Assembly: GCA_013811765.1 (NCBI GenBank)
Contig: JACCUO010000075.1
Span: 1 to 6,705, forward strand
From: Thermoleophilaceae bacterium
GTDB lineage: Bacteria > Actinomycetota > Thermoleophilia > Solirubrobacterales > Thermoleophilaceae
Reading direction: 5' to 3'
DNA: 6,705 nucleotides
Every line of letters begins with the position of its first letter. Within the stretch, counting starts at the first letter, position 1. The notes under the pieces were generated by a model. The model was not told the DNA's origin and did no database searches. It saw only the letters and a list, made by a program, of their open reading frames with translations. The translations under genes and the position numbers were made by a program. Positions 6,560 to 6,705 of this stretch are shown here, in pieces.

Positions 6560-6705
6560 CTAAAGGGCGCTTGCCCCGGCGAGCCCCGCCGTCTCGCGCA
6601 GCGCGTCCACCTTGTCGGTGCGCTCCCACGTGAAGTCCGCGTCCTCGCGGCCGAAGTGGCCGTAGGCGGCGGTCTTCTGGTAGATCGGCCGGTGCAGGTT
6701 CAGGT
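6560..6705 (-). CDS. metK: MetK, S-adenosylmethionine synthetase (C-terminal 47 codons, runs off right edge)
   Basis: Cytoplasmic enzyme that makes S-adenosylmethionine from ATP and methionine. Only the C-terminus is in the window, but it is diagnostic: [10 protein letters not shown], then [11 protein letters not shown], then [17 protein letters not shown]. This corresponds to the end of bacterial MetK (E. coli has [16 protein letters not shown] and FPWEKTDKAQLLRDAAG). A short extra tail LAGASAL precedes the TAG stop. The ATP, metal and methionine binding motifs are upstream of the right edge and cannot be checked. It is 62 bp before the NTF2-like gene on the same strand and is probably the first or an upstream gene of that unit. 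Confidence 0.95.
   Translation of the reverse strand, partial: LNLHRPIYQKTAAYGHFGREDADFTWERTDKVDALRETAGLAGASAL
6561..6577 (-). terminator. Weak stem-loop plus short T-run at the metK stop codon
   Basis: On the minus strand GGGC, loop AAGC, GCCC, then TTTAG (the stop) and CGTTT. A second, longer-looped pairing GCGCC/GGCGC (6550-6554 with 6566-6570) competes with it. The stem has four pairs plus a possible G-U, so this is at best a partial intrinsic terminator separating metK from the downstream gene. Confidence 0.2.

Overview
The window is a high-GC (G/C-dominated third positions, some GTG/no-SD starts) chromosomal segment of ordinary bacterial housekeeping genes, most consistent with an actinobacterial genome. 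The tig-clpP-clpX order and the TANNNT-type -10 candidates fit that. A single clpP sits between tig and clpX, rather than the clpP1-clpP2 pair usual in Streptomyces and Mycobacterium. This leans towards a deep-branching lineage such as Thermoleophilia/Rubrobacteria, but the lineage is an inference from gene order and protein style, not a demonstrated placement.

Layout: positions 1-2629 hold a proteostasis operon on the minus strand, transcribed right to left: tig (trigger factor), clpP (protease subunit) and clpX (unfoldase, cut by the left edge). A 182-bp divergent spacer (2630-2811) separates tig from rnd, an RNase D-type 3'-5' exoribonuclease with an HRDC domain on the plus strand (2812-3981). 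rnd converges, with only 15 bp between stop codons, on a minus-strand gene for an ABC-F ATPase (3997-5940). Upstream of that on the same strand are a small NTF2/SnoaL-like protein (6015-6497) and the last 47 codons of metK (S-adenosylmethionine synthetase, cut by the right edge).

How the genes work together: trigger factor binds nascent chains at the ribosome exit tunnel, and ClpXP removes proteins that fail or are tagged. RNase D trims or degrades structured RNA. The ABC-F protein probably acts on ribosomes. MetK makes SAM. The set is a translation, protein-quality and RNA-quality neighbourhood.

I found no mobile element, CRISPR array, tRNA/rRNA gene, toxin-antitoxin pair or defence system, and no evidence for a new multigene system. 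The non-routine signals are small. A strong stem-loop wraps the clpP stop codon before clpX, and weaker inverted repeats lie at the other stop codons. The NTF2-like gene has a probable leaderless start. The trigger factor tail carries a duplicated ELWTP motif, and the ABC-F protein has a tandem Lys/Ala/Thr repeat before its C-terminal coiled coil.
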